The notes beneath the pieces are model-generated. The model saw only the letters and a program-made list of their open reading frames with translations. It was not told the DNA's origin and did not search any database. A stretch of DNA of 64,000 nucleotides from Methylobacterium nodulans ORS 2060 (lineage in GTDB: Bacteria > Pseudomonadota > Alphaproteobacteria > Rhizobiales > Beijerinckiaceae), in contig NC_011892.1 in NCBI RefSeq assembly GCF_000022085.1, forward strand, positions 372,001-436,000. Reading direction: 5' to 3'. The position numbers were made by a program, and so were the translations under genes. Of the stretch, positions 1 to 10,048 are shown one piece after another. Positions within the stretch are counted from its first letter, which is position 1. Every line of letters begins with the position of its first letter.

Positions 1-721
1 GATCCGGCGTCACGAACACCGCGTCGCCGGTGACGGCGCGTCCGGGTGCGAGCCGGCGCAGGATGCCCGCGACACGCATGCCTCCGCCGCGCCGGACGAC
101 CAGGAACTGCACGGACTCCGGAAGCAGGGTGATCAGCGCTGCGGCAAGTGCGAGAGGAGCGAGGCCCCCGACCCAGAAGGCGCTCTGCCAACCATAAGCC
201 GGGATCAGAAAGCCCCCGAGGAACCCGCCGCCGGCCGACCCCAGCGTGAACCCGCAGAACATCACCGTGACGAGGAAGGAGCGATGCCGCGCGGGGCAGT
301 ACTCCGCGGTGAGCGTCGTCGCGTTCGGCATGGCGGCACCGAGACCCAGGCCCGTGAGGAAGCGCAGTATCGTCAGCTGGGTCAGGTCGGTGGCGAAGGC
401 GGACAGAAGCGTCAGCCCGCCGAACAGCGCGACCGAGATCACGAGCACGACTTTCCGGCCGATGCGATCCGCGAGAGGGCCGGCCGCGAGCGCGCCAGCA
501 GCGAGGCCGAACAGGGCCGCACTGAGCAGAGGCTTGAGGGCCGGGGGCGGGACGCTCCAGGCCTTGGCCAGGGCGGGGGCCACGAAGCCGATCACGGCCG
601 TATCGTAGCCGTCGAGGAAGACGACTAGGAAACACAGCAGGATGACGCGCATCTGCAGGCGCGAGATCGGATTGCCGTCGATGACGTTCTGCACGTCGAT
701 GCGCTCTGTGGTCACGTTCAT
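1..721 (-). CDS. MFS transporter, aromatic acid:H+ symporter type, 3' end beyond the window
   Basis: This is the N-terminal 240 codons of a 12-TM major facilitator protein; the frame is still open at base 1, so the C-terminal half lies outside the window. TM1 carries the DGYD motif typical of the aromatic-acid:H+ symporter family (residues about 38-41), and the loop after TM2 carries motif A as GPLADRIGRK. About six hydrophobic segments are visible. The start is an ATG at 721. Its neighbours are aromatic-catabolism genes on the same strand, so uptake of an aromatic acid is the likely role. The substrate cannot be read from the sequence. Confidence 0.85.
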   Translation of the reverse strand, partial: MNVTTERIDVQNVIDGNPISRLQMRVILLCFLVVFLDGYDTAVIGFVAPALAKAWSVPPPALKPLLSAALFGLAAGALAAGPLADRIGRKVVLVISVALFGGLTLLSAFATDLTQLTILRFLTGLGLGAAMPNATTLTAEYCPARHRSFLVTVMFCGFTLGSAGGGFLGGFLIPAYGWQSAFWVGGLAPLALAAALITLLPESVQFLVVRRGGGMRVAGILRRLAPGRAVTGDAVFVTPD

Positions 722-758
722 CTCCCCTCGGCGAGGCGTGTTCTCTGCACGCCCGCTC

Positions 759-2168
<1,410 letters not shown>

Positions 2169-2206
2169 GGATCGTCCTTGCTGTACAGGGGGAGGGATTG
2201 ATGGGC

Positions 2207-2974
2207 TCAGCCCGCCGTGAACTGACGCATCACCGCCTCCGTACCCCGTGCGAGCACGCCGACATCGATGGCGACCGCGGTGAAGGTGGTCCCGAGCGCG
2301 ATGCAGCGCCGGGCAAAGTCGGGATCCGGCGTTAGGATGCCGGCCGGCTTGCCGGACGCGCGGATACGGCGCACGGCGTCCTCGACGGCGGACACCACCT
2401 CCGGGTGTCCGGGCTCGCCGACATGGCCGAGGCTCGCTGCCAGATCCGCTGGTCCGACGAAGATGCCGTCGACGCCCTCGACGGCGGCGATCTCCTCGAG
2501 ACGGTCGAGCGCTTCGCGCGTCTCGACCTGCACGAGCACGCAGATCTCCTCGGAGGCCCGCTTGGCGTAAGCCGCGACCCGGCCGAAGCGGGTGGCTCGA
2601 GTCAGGCCGGACACGCCGCGTACGCCCTCGGGCGGGTAGCGCGTTGCCGCGACGGCGGCCTGTGCCTCGTGCGCGTCCTGCACGTAGGGGATCAGCAAGG
2701 TCTGTGCGCCGAGATCGAGGAAGCGCTTGATCAGCACTGTGTCGTTGCTTGCCGGCCGCACCACCGGGGCGACGTCGTAGGGAGCCACGGCCTGAAGCTG
2801 GGCGAGGACGGTCAGCGGGTCGCCCGGCGAATGCTCGGTGTCGAACAGCAGCCAGTCGTAGCCCGAGCCAGCCACGCACTCGGCGGCGTACGAACCGGGC
2901 AGGCTGCACCACAGGCCGATCTGCTGGCGGCCTTCGCGCAGGGCGCGCTTGAAGCGGTTCTCCGGCAGGTTCAT
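2207..2974 (-). CDS. HpcH/HpaI family 2-oxo-acid aldolase
   Basis: A 255-residue class II pyruvate aldolase of the 4-hydroxy-2-oxoheptanedioate aldolase (HpaI) type. The family's key residues are all in place: His in FDTEHSP, Arg in VVRPAS, the metal Glu in VQVETRE and the metal Asp in FVGPADLAASLG. The ATG at 2974 was chosen over upstream in-frame codons because it gives the usual family N-terminus (MNLPENRFK) and length. The gene lies 38 bp upstream of the broken mmsA on the same strand, so the two may have been one unit. The reaction expected is retro-aldol cleavage of a 4-hydroxy-2-oxo acid to pyruvate and an aldehyde. HpaI and related sugar-acid aldolases are hard to separate by eye. Confidence 0.88.
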   Translation of the reverse strand: MNLPENRFKRALREGRQQIGLWCSLPGSYAAECVAGSGYDWLLFDTEHSPGDPLTVLAQLQAVAPYDVAPVVRPASNDTVLIKRFLDLGAQTLLIPYVQDAHEAQAAVAATRYPPEGVRGVSGLTRATRFGRVAAYAKRASEEICVLVQVETREALDRLEEIAAVEGVDGIFVGPADLAASLGHVGEPGHPEVVSAVEDAVRRIRASGKPAGILTPDPDFARRCIALGTTFTAVAIDVGVLARGTEAVMRQFTAG

Positions 2975-3311
2975 GGTCACCTCAGTTCCAGTTGGCGCGC
3001 GAAGACGAGACGCGCCTGCAGGTCGGCCGCGCGCTTGATCGCGTCGCGTGCAGCCGGCGTTGCGGCAGGACAGCTGTCGCCTCAAAATCTTATCAAGATA
3101 ATGGCCTGAGATTGATCAGTGCCTTTGGCACAAAATCACTAGTCAGACCTGAGATATTTATAGTTTTACTTTGCGGGCGGGCCGATGCACGTCCGCAGGA
3201 ACTACTATTGGACGAACAGCGAGTCATCGCCGAGCGGCTTTAGGGCTCGAACTTGTGTCACAACGCAAATCCAGACAGGCGGATCCCGAGAGCCAGCCCA
3301 AGCGGAACTGC
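2975..3311. other. 337-bp noncoding gap with an AT-rich patch
   Basis: No credible gene is seen here. Bases about 3085-3170 are distinctly AT-rich compared with the surroundings, and an imperfect palindrome (CTTATC AA GATAAT) occurs near 3090. The patch lies just upstream of the minus-strand aldolase, so it probably holds that gene's promoter. It is also downstream of the hydratase stop codon. Confidence 0.4.
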
Positions 3312-4091
3312 CTACATGAACGAGACGCCGATGGCGCCGAGCGGACCGTAATCCGCCTGGATCACGTCGCCCTTCCTGATGTCGACGGGGCGCGTGAAGG
3401 AACCGCCGAGCACGATCTGTCCCTTCTTCAGCTTCGCCTCGACAGCGGCAAGCTTGTTGACGAGCCAGGCGATGCCCGCGGCCGGGTGGCCCATGATGGC
3501 AGCCGAGACGCCGGACTCCTCGATGATGCCATTCTGCGACAGCGTGGCCCCGATCCACCGCACGTCGACGTCGAAGGGCCGGATCGGACGGCCGCCGACC
3601 ACGATGGCACCGAAGGCCGCATTGTCGGCGATGGTGTCGACGATCGCCCGCGGGACTTCGGTCCTGTAATCGATGATCTCCAGGGCCGGGACGACGAACT
3701 CGGTGGCCCGCATCACGTCGTAGATGCGGCAGCCGGGCCCCTCCAGGTCCTCGCCCATGATGAAGGCGAGCTCGACCTCCAGGCGCGGCTTGATGAACAG
3801 CTCGGTCTGGATCCGCGCCCCGTCATTGTAGAGCGCATCGTCGAGGATGCGGCCGTAATCCGGCTCGGTCATCTTCGAGGCCATCTGCATGGCGCGCGAG
3901 GTCAGACCGATCTTGTGACCGATGAGCCGCGCGCCGTTGGCGATCCGCGCCTCGGCCCAGAGATCCTGGACGCGGTAGGCGTCCGCGAGTTCCATAGCCG
4001 GAAAGGTCTTCGACAGTTGCGGGCAGGGGATCCGCTCGCGCTCGGCCTTGAGGATGGCTTCGGCGGCCTTCCGGTGGTCGTGTTCAAGCAC
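3312..4091 (-). CDS. 2-oxo-hept-4-ene-1,7-dioate / 2-keto-4-pentenoate hydratase family protein
   Basis: A 259-residue fumarylacetoacetate-hydrolase-fold hydratase resembling HpaH/HpcG, which adds water to a 2-oxo-4-enoic acid so that an aldolase such as the neighbouring HpaI homologue can split it. The metal-binding acidic motif is visible as RLEVELAF, and the family segment IGHKIGLTSRAMQ is near residue 58. The start is a GTG at 4091 (codons for VLEHD). The gene sits 28 bp downstream of the ring-cleavage dioxygenase gene on the same strand. Hydratase and aldolase belong to meta-cleavage or homoprotocatechuate routes, yet the neighbouring dioxygenase is an intradiol enzyme. Confidence 0.9.
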   Translation of the reverse strand: MLEHDHRKAAEAILKAERERIPCPQLSKTFPAMELADAYRVQDLWAEARIANGARLIGHKIGLTSRAMQMASKMTEPDYGRILDDALYNDGARIQTELFIKPRLEVELAFIMGEDLEGPGCRIYDVMRATEFVVPALEIIDYRTEVPRAIVDTIADNAAFGAIVVGGRPIRPFDVDVRWIGATLSQNGIIEESGVSAAIMGHPAAGIAWLVNKLAAVEAKLKKGQIVLGGSFTRPVDIRKGDVIQADYGPLGAIGVSFM

Positions 4092-4119
4092 GGTGCTTCG
4101 CTCCGCTAACCTTTGGAAT

Positions 4120-5013
4120 TCACTTGATCGGGGGGCGCGGCAGCACGGCCTCGCCCGCCTCCATGACGTAAGCGTAGTCGAGGGAGTACCAGGGCGCCGG
4201 CACGTCCGTGACGCTCGGATGCGGCGCGTCGTGACGGACGAAGTCGCCGAGCAAGGCCTTGGTCACGCCGAACTGCACGTCGGAGTCGATGTGTGGATCG
4301 TTCGGATCGTAGACCTGCGAGATCAGGACCTTGAAGCCGGGCTTGAAGATCAGGGCGTGCAGATGCGCCGGCCGCATCGGGTGACGGTCCTGCGCCTTGA
4401 GGAGACGCCCGACGACCCCGTCGGTCGGGATCGGGTAGCCGACCATCATCACCGAGCGGAACCAGAAGCGGCCCTCGGCATCGGTCGTGAACTTGCCGCG
4501 CAGGTTCATCTCGGCCTGCTCGGGATCCTGGTTCTCGTAGAGACCGACGGGCGAGGCATGCCAGACATCGACCTCCGCCCCCGCGATCGGCCGGCCCTGG
4601 CCGTCGATCACCCGCGCATTCACGAACAGCGGATCGCCGGGCGTGTCGGATCGGACGATCGTGCCACCGTTCTCGACCCGCGGCGCGTTGAGGCGCCAGA
4701 ACGGCCCGAGCAGCGACTGCGAGGTCTCGGTGTTGCCGTGGTCACCATTGTTCAGCAGGCAGACGAGCGAGGACACGCCGAGCGAGCCGGCCATCAGCAC
4801 GAACTCGTTGTGCGTGTCGGAGGCCAGGGCACCGATCTCGTTGAGGATCGCGGTCGCCTCGCGGAACTCCGCTTCGGTGAGCCGAACGTCACGAATGAAC
4901 CCGTGCAGGTGGGTGACGAGCGAGATCATGATCTCGCGCAGACGCGGATCGCGTGTCCGCGCCATCACCTCCAATACGGCGGGTGTCACGTCCTGCTGGC
5001 GCTCGATGCGCAT
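4120..5013 (-). CDS. Intradiol ring-cleavage dioxygenase, hydroxyquinol/catechol 1,2-dioxygenase type
   Basis: A 297-residue non-haem Fe(III) intradiol dioxygenase. It has the N-terminal helical dimerisation domain (residues about 20-110, with FRDVRLTEAEF) of catechol and hydroxyquinol dioxygenases. The four Fe ligands can be placed: Tyr in SPVGLYENQ, Tyr in MVGYPIP, and the two His of RPAHLHALIF. The sequence looks closer to hydroxyquinol 1,2-dioxygenases, which make maleylacetate, than to catechol enzymes; that is judged by eye. No maleylacetate reductase is seen in the window. It is the first gene of a minus-strand unit with the hydratase and is divergent from the GntR regulator. Confidence 0.9.
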   Translation of the reverse strand: MRIERQQDVTPAVLEVMARTRDPRLREIMISLVTHLHGFIRDVRLTEAEFREATAILNEIGALASDTHNEFVLMAGSLGVSSLVCLLNNGDHGNTETSQSLLGPFWRLNAPRVENGGTIVRSDTPGDPLFVNARVIDGQGRPIAGAEVDVWHASPVGLYENQDPEQAEMNLRGKFTTDAEGRFWFRSVMMVGYPIPTDGVVGRLLKAQDRHPMRPAHLHALIFKPGFKVLISQVYDPNDPHIDSDVQFGVTKALLGDFVRHDAPHPSVTDVPAPWYSLDYAYVMEAGEAVLPRPPIK

Positions 5014-5418
5014 GACTTGGCCTCCCTATCGCTGACTCCTGCTCCCATATTATCGATTATTCGTCAAGAAGCGATTTTTTGGTGACGGTGCAGGCCGGCA
5101 GTGCGGCACCGGGTGTGCGCCATATCGCTGCGATTACCTCACGGATCTCATGCGCCTGGGCTCACCCGCGCTGCACAGGATCGCTAACGGACCGGAGATT
5201 GAAACTATAAAATACTGAGTTATATAAGTTTTTACAGATGGTGCCTGCTCGCGAGGCGTGATGCCAACCATGAGGATCGGGATCGCCTGATCGGCTCGGG
5301 GGCTTATCCCTATGCCGCGGCCACACCCGCAGCGACATCGCACTTGACTGAAAAAATCGTTTTTAGTAACGAACGTCGATGAAACAACGAGACCGCGCTT
5401 CCCAGGGGGAGAGACGCA
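5014..5418. promoter_or_regulatory. Divergent promoter region with an inverted pair of operator-like motifs
   Basis: A 405-bp intergenic region between the dioxygenase gene (minus) and the GntR gene (plus). The motif AAAAAATCGTTT occurs at 5351-5362 on the plus strand, and the near-identical AAAAAATCGCTT occurs on the minus strand at about 5069-5080. Each faces out of the region near one of the two genes. Both are followed or preceded by GTCA/TGAC-like bases. This arrangement fits binding of the adjacent GntR regulator to both promoters. That is inference from position and repetition only. Confidence 0.45.
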
Positions 5419-6180
5419 TTGACCGAGGCGAGGAGCCGCCGCACCACGCGTGATCAGGACGAGAGGCGGTCCGGCCTCGGGCCGACCATGCCGGGCCTCG
5501 CCCTGGTCGACGACGGCAAGAACACGATGGCGAGCCAGCTCGTCGACCGGCTGCGCGAGGCGATCGTCTCCGGCCAGCTCGAAGCCGGCAGCAAGATCAA
5601 CCTGGAGCGCGCGCGAGAGAGTTTTGGGGTTTCCTTGAGCCCATTGCGGGAGGCGCTGGCCCGACTGATCTCCGACGGGCTCGTCGTGTTCGAGGACAAT
5701 CGCGGCTACCGCGTCGCGCCGGTCTCGCTGTCGAACCTGGAGGAGATCACGCGGTTGCGCGAGGAGTTCGAGATCCTGGCGCTCCGGCAGGCGATCGCGG
5801 TCGGCACCGTGGATTGGGAGGGCGACGTGATGCGCGCGCTCCATCGCATGAACCGGATCGAGCGCGACCCTGACAAGCCGGACACGCTGAAGCAGTGGGA
5901 AGCCTATCACCGGGAGTTCCACCTCACATTGATCGCCGGCTGCCGCATGCCGCTGCTGCTGAACTTCTGCAGCGTGCTCCTGAGCCTCAACGATCGCTAC
6001 CGCCGCTCCTTCCTGCGCCGGACGCCCGGCGGCGACCGGAACGTCGCCCAGGAGCACAGCGAGATCGCACAGGGCGCGGTCGCGCGTGATGCCGAGTTCG
6101 CCTGCGCTCGCCTGCGCGAGCACATCCACCGCACGGGCACCAACCTGCAGCGGCACCTCGCCGACAAACTCGCCCCCTGA
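5419..6180 (+). CDS. GntR-family (FadR subgroup) transcriptional regulator
   Basis: A 253-residue regulator. Residues about 37-105 form the winged helix-turn-helix (ASQLVDRLREAIVSGQL through FEDNRGYRVAPVS). The rest is an all-helical FCD-type effector domain with ITRLREEFEILALRQA and a C-terminal RLREHIHRTG. The start is taken as TTG at 5419 behind a GGGGAG ribosome-binding site; the ATG at 5488 is possible. It is divergent from the dioxygenase operon and 17 bp upstream of the TIM-barrel gene, so it probably controls both sides of the aromatic/shikimate cluster. The effector is unknown; FCD-domain regulators typically bind carboxylic acids. Confidence 0.88.
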   Translation: MTEARSRRTTRDQDERRSGLGPTMPGLALVDDGKNTMASQLVDRLREAIVSGQLEAGSKINLERARESFGVSLSPLREALARLISDGLVVFEDNRGYRVAPVSLSNLEEITRLREEFEILALRQAIAVGTVDWEGDVMRALHRMNRIERDPDKPDTLKQWEAYHREFHLTLIAGCRMPLLLNFCSVLLSLNDRYRRSFLRRTPGGDRNVAQEHSEIAQGAVARDAEFACARLREHIHRTGTNLQRHLADKLAP

Positions 6181-6197
6181 CCCTTCAAGCCTCTGCC

Positions 6198-7007
6198 ATG
6201 CATGCCTCTCTCGACCAGCCGCTGGGTCTGGCCCACTTCACCTGCATCGCGGTGCCGCCGCTCGACCTCGTCCGGCTCGCGGCCCGGACCGGCTACGCAT
6301 CGGTCGGCCTGCGGCTCCATCCGGCCTTCCCGGGTGCCCCGGTCTACGAGCTGCCGCCCCGGAGCGCCGCGTTCCGCGAGGTGCGACAGGCTCTGTCCGA
6401 CGAAGGGGTGCACCTTCACGACATCGAGTTCGTCACCATCGGGGAGGACTTCGCGTCGGCCTCGCTCACCGGCATCCTTGAGGCGGCCGCGGGGCTCGGT
6501 GCGCAGCGGCTGAGCGTGTGCGGGGACGATCCGGATCGTGACCGCTTGGTCGCGCGCTTCGCTGAACTCTGCGACCTCGCGGCCGAGTTCGGCATGGGCG
6601 TGGACCTGGAATGCATGGCGTGGCGGCAGGTCGCGAGCCTGCCCGATGCAGTCAGGGTGGTCGAAAACGCCGGGCGGCCGAACGGCGGCGTTCTGGTCGA
6701 TGCGCTCCACCTCTCCCGGACCGGAGGATCGCCCGAGGACGTAAGCGCAGTACCGGCCGACCTGATCCGCAGCGCGCAGCTCTGCGACGCGCCCGCGGAG
6801 GCGCCGCAGTCGACGGACGGGATCATCCGGGAGGCCCGGGCCGGGCGCCTGATCCCGGGAGAAGGGGCGCTGCCCCTGGGAGCGCTGCTGGCAGCGCTGC
6901 CCCTGACCGCTTCCCTCTCGGTCGAGGTGCCGATGGCCGGCACGTCCTCGCCCGAGGAGCACGTGCGGGCAAATTTGGCAGCGGCCCGACGGCTGCTCGT
7001 GGGCTAA
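6198..7007 (+). CDS. Sugar phosphate isomerase/epimerase-like TIM barrel, probable 3-dehydroshikimate dehydratase
   Basis: A 269-residue protein of the xylose-isomerase-like AP-endonuclease-2 TIM-barrel superfamily. Metal-ligand type acidic and His residues appear in the expected strands, for example the segment VDLECMAWRQV, VDALHLSRTGG, CDAPAE and SLSVEVPM. Some bacterial 3-dehydroshikimate dehydratases (QuiC/AsbF type) belong to this fold and make protocatechuate. The next three genes are a ShiA-like transporter, a shikimate dehydrogenase and a dehydroquinase, so this role is the best guess. It is inferred mainly from context; other isomerase or epimerase activities cannot be excluded. Confidence 0.72.
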   Translation: MHASLDQPLGLAHFTCIAVPPLDLVRLAARTGYASVGLRLHPAFPGAPVYELPPRSAAFREVRQALSDEGVHLHDIEFVTIGEDFASASLTGILEAAAGLGAQRLSVCGDDPDRDRLVARFAELCDLAAEFGMGVDLECMAWRQVASLPDAVRVVENAGRPNGGVLVDALHLSRTGGSPEDVSAVPADLIRSAQLCDAPAEAPQSTDGIIREARAGRLIPGEGALPLGALLAALPLTASLSVEVPMAGTSSPEEHVRANLAAARRLLVG

Positions 7008-7158
7008 CCGCTGCGCCCGAGTAGCGCGAGGACGTCCTGATCCATACCCGTCGAGGGAGCGCCAGACTCCCGGGCAGGCTGTCTGCGCAGAACTACGCGC
7101 CTCGTCTTCTGCCAATTCTGGCATGAACCGGGCGCCTCGATGGAGGAGACGCACGACC

Positions 7159-8520
7159 ATGGCACCATACGATCATCACTCTGCTTCCGCAGGGCTTGAG
7201 CCACCAGGCCTTCACGCGCCGAAGAAGGCGGCTCTGGCGAGCTGGATCGGCAGCGCAGTAGAATATTACGACTTCTTCATCTACGGCACTGCTGCAGCGC
7301 TGATCTTTCCAAAACTGTTCTTCGCGCCTGACAACCCGCAGGCAGCAGCGATCGCCTCATTCGCCACCTTCGGCGTCGCTTACATTACCCGCCCTCTCGG
7401 CGCCGTAGCCCTCGGGCATATCGGCGACAAGTTCGGCCGCAAGAAGGTGCTGACCTTCACGCTGCTGTTAATGGGTTTCTCGACCTTCATGATCGGGTGC
7501 CTGCCGACTTACGGCCAAGCCGGCATTCTCGCACCGATCCTCCTGGTGATCGCACGCTTGCTGCAGGGCGTCTCCGCAGCCGGCGAGCAGGCTGGCGCCA
7601 GTTCCATGACTTTGGAGCATGCACCGCCCGACCGCCGTGCCTTCTTCACCAGCTTCACCCTGAGCGGGACTCAGGCCGGCCTGATCCTGGCGACGCTCGC
7701 CTTCCTGCCAATCTCCGCCATGCCCGAGGAGCAGATGCTGTCCTGGGGCTGGCGCATCCCCTTTTTCCTCAGCCTGATCGTGGTCGCGGTAGGTTTCTGG
7801 GTTCGCCGTACCCTGCCGGAGACTCCCGCCTTCGAGGAGGAGAAGGAACAGCATCACGATGCCCGCGTCCCGGTGCTGGCACTCTTTCGTGATCAGTGGC
7901 CGGACGTGTTGCGTGTGATTTTCGCCGCGATCATCTCGGTGGTCAGCACGATCTTCGCGGTCTACACGCTCTCCTATGCCGTCAACGTGGTGAAGATCCC
8001 GCGGCCGACGATGCTGACGCTGTTGATCCTCGCCAATGTGGTCGCGCTGGCGGCGATCCCTCTCTGGGCCATGCTGGCCGACCGCATCGGACGCCGGCCG
8101 GTCTTCATCTTCGGGGCGATCGGCTGCGCCGTGCTGATCTACCCCTACCTGTGGGCGATCAGCCGGGCGGACGTGACGTGGATCTACGTGCTCGGCCTGC
8201 TTCTCTCCGGCGTCGTCTACAGCGCGGCGAACGGCATCTGGCCGTGCCTCTACGCCGAGATGTTCGAGACTCGTATCCGGCTGTCCGGAATGGCGATCAG
8301 CACCCAGATCGGTTTTGCGATCGGCGGCTTCGCGCCCGGCATTGCGGCGGTGGTGCAGGGTCAGGGGCAGGATGGTTGGGTGCCTGTGGCAATCTTCGTG
8401 ATGATCACCTGTGCCATCGCGGCAGCCTCGATCATGACCGCGCGCGAGACTTATCGGACGCCGATGCACGCGCTCGGTAAGCGGGTCCCTTCCGCTCCCG
8501 CCCGCGTCCAGACCGCCTAG
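7159..8520 (+). CDS. MFS transporter, metabolite:H+ symporter (MHS) family, shikimate-type
   Basis: A 453-residue 12-TM transporter. The N-terminus has the MHS hallmark ASWIGSAVEYYDFFIYGTAAA, with motif A as GHIGDKFGRKK and the second-half copy as ADRIGRRP. This matches the ShiA/ProP/KgtP group. The ATG at 7159 was chosen because a GGAGGA site lies 11 bases upstream and the hydrophilic leader has normal length; an ATG at 7123 would add 12 residues. It sits inside a shikimate-metabolism gene run, so uptake of shikimate, dehydroshikimate or quinate is the likely function. The stop codon is TAG. Confidence 0.88.
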   Translation: MAPYDHHSASAGLEPPGLHAPKKAALASWIGSAVEYYDFFIYGTAAALIFPKLFFAPDNPQAAAIASFATFGVAYITRPLGAVALGHIGDKFGRKKVLTFTLLLMGFSTFMIGCLPTYGQAGILAPILLVIARLLQGVSAAGEQAGASSMTLEHAPPDRRAFFTSFTLSGTQAGLILATLAFLPISAMPEEQMLSWGWRIPFFLSLIVVAVGFWVRRTLPETPAFEEEKEQHHDARVPVLALFRDQWPDVLRVIFAAIISVVSTIFAVYTLSYAVNVVKIPRPTMLTLLILANVVALAAIPLWAMLADRIGRRPVFIFGAIGCAVLIYPYLWAISRADVTWIYVLGLLLSGVVYSAANGIWPCLYAEMFETRIRLSGMAISTQIGFAIGGFAPGIAAVVQGQGQDGWVPVAIFVMITCAIAAASIMTARETYRTPMHALGKRVPSAPARVQTA

Positions 8521-8562
8521 GGCCAACAGGGGGCGGCGTCGCAGCCGCCCCTGCACAGACCC

Positions 8563-9414
8563 ATGATGAGGCTAACGCCCATGATCCGAGGTACCACGAC
8601 CCTGATCGCGCATCTCGGCTTCCCGACCGAGTCGTTCAAGGCGCCAATGATCTACAATCCCTGGTTCGAGAAGACCGGGATCGACGCCGTGGTGATGCCG
8701 ATGGGCGTCAGGGCGGAGAATTATCCCGACGTCTTCCGGTCGATCTTCCGCCTCACCAACATCCGCGGCGCGCTCGTCACCATGCCGCACAAGATCACGA
8801 CCGTGTCGCTCCTCGACGAGGTGAGCACCACGGCGAAGATCGCCGGCTCGTGCAACGCGGTGCTGCTGCGCCCGGACGGGAGCCTTCTCGGCGACATGTT
8901 CGACGGGGCCGGCTTCGTGCGCGGCATCCAGCGCAAAGGCCGCGACCTGACTGGCGCCCGGGTGCTGGTCGTCGGCAGCGGCGGCGTCGGCTCGGCCATT
9001 GCAGCGTCGCTGGCGGCAGCCGGCATCGGGGAAATCGGGGTCTACGACTACAACCCGACTGCCGCTGAGGCCCTAGCCGGGCGGCTGCGCGAGCACTATC
9101 CCGCCCTCGGGATACGCACCGGCAGCGACGACCCGACGGGCTTCGACGTCGTCGTCAACGCCACCCCGCTCGGCATGAAGGAGGGCGATCCGCTGCCTGT
9201 CGACGTGGCGCGCCTCGACCCAGGCACCTTCGTCGGCGAGGTGGTGATGAAGCAGGAGCACACGCCGTTCCTGGAGGCAGCCCAGGAGAAGGGTTGCCCG
9301 ATCCAGGTCGGCACCGACATGCTGTTCGAGCAGATCCCGGCCTATCTGGAGTTCTTCGGCTTCGGCACCACCACCGCCGAGGAGCTGCGGGCGGTTGCCC
9401 GAGTATCCTACTGA
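8563..9414 (+). CDS. Shikimate dehydrogenase (quinate/shikimate dehydrogenase-like)
   Basis: A 283-residue NAD(P)-dependent dehydrogenase that interconverts shikimate and 3-dehydroshikimate. The catalytic Lys is in [10 protein letters not shown], the substrate Asp in MFDGAGF, the Rossmann motif is [12 protein letters not shown], and NATPLGM and [16 protein letters not shown] are family landmarks. It differs from the biosynthetic AroE fragment at 14.6-15.2 kb, which keeps the HNTDWWGF motif. With its neighbours it probably works in the catabolic direction. The start may be 8563 or the in-frame ATG at 8581, which has a GAGG a few bases upstream. Confidence 0.88.
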   Translation: MMRLTPMIRGTTTLIAHLGFPTESFKAPMIYNPWFEKTGIDAVVMPMGVRAENYPDVFRSIFRLTNIRGALVTMPHKITTVSLLDEVSTTAKIAGSCNAVLLRPDGSLLGDMFDGAGFVRGIQRKGRDLTGARVLVVGSGGVGSAIAASLAAAGIGEIGVYDYNPTAAEALAGRLREHYPALGIRTGSDDPTGFDVVVNATPLGMKEGDPLPVDVARLDPGTFVGEVVMKQEHTPFLEAAQEKGCPIQVGTDMLFEQIPAYLEFFGFGTTTAEELRAVARVSY

Positions 9415-9434
9415 GCGTTTCCGGAGGCCCTGCC

Positions 9435-9879
9435 GTGAGTCGTCTGATCTACATCCTGAACGGCCCGAACCTGAACCTGCTCGGCAAGCGCCAGCCGCAC
9501 ATCTACGGCAGCGAGACCCTCGCCGACGTGGAGGCGGCGTGCCGCGCGCTCGCCGGCGAACTCGGCCTGGACCTGCGCTTCCACCAGTCGAACCGTGAGT
9601 ACGAGATCATCGACTGGATCCGAGGCACGGGATACAGCCAGCGGCATCGTCATCAACCCGGCGGCTTTCACCCATACCTCGGTGGCGATCTTCGACGCGC
9701 TCAACACCTTCGACGCGCCGGTGATCGAGGTGCACATCTCCAATGTCCACAAGCGCGAGGCGTTCCGCCACCACTCTTACGTTTCGCTCCGAGCCGATGG
9801 GGTCGTCGCAGGTCTCGGCACACAAGGCTATACCCTGGCGCTTCGCCGCCTTGCTTCTTTGATCAACACACAAGAATAA
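9435..9879 (+). pseudogene. aroQ: Type II 3-dehydroquinate dehydratase with a frameshift
   Basis: The reading begins at GTG 9435 with the family signature [15 protein letters not shown] (catalytic Tyr in PHIYGSETL) and reaches [11 protein letters not shown]. It continues only in another frame as [38 protein letters not shown] and a normal C-terminus. Near 9620 the codons for R-E-A are two bases short, consistent with loss of a CG or GC dinucleotide. Without that lesion the protein would be about 148 residues, the family's usual length, and would turn 3-dehydroquinate into 3-dehydroshikimate. It overlaps nothing and closes the plus-strand shikimate unit. A sequencing error is the main alternative to true inactivation. 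Confidence 0.85.
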
Positions 9880-9925
9880 AGATCTCGTTCTGGCTTAAAT
9901 CGCCACATATTCGTGACGCTACGCA

Positions 9926-9955
9926 GGTTCCATACGCCGCGCTTACGCGAATGGC
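9926..9955 (+). repeat. Dispersed repeat, short copy A
   Basis: The 30-bp core beginning GGTTCCATACGCCG and ending CGAATGGC recurs at 45333 and 54922 in the same orientation. Here only the core is recognisable. The copy lies in the noncoding spacer after the broken aroQ. Confidence 0.6.
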
Positions 9956-10048
9956 TTAGGCATCCCGTGCTGCTTGCTTCTGAGTAGAACAGCACCGCTT
10001 CGCCGCATTATCCGCGACGAAGCGGTGTCCGCCTCGCAGTGAGACGCT

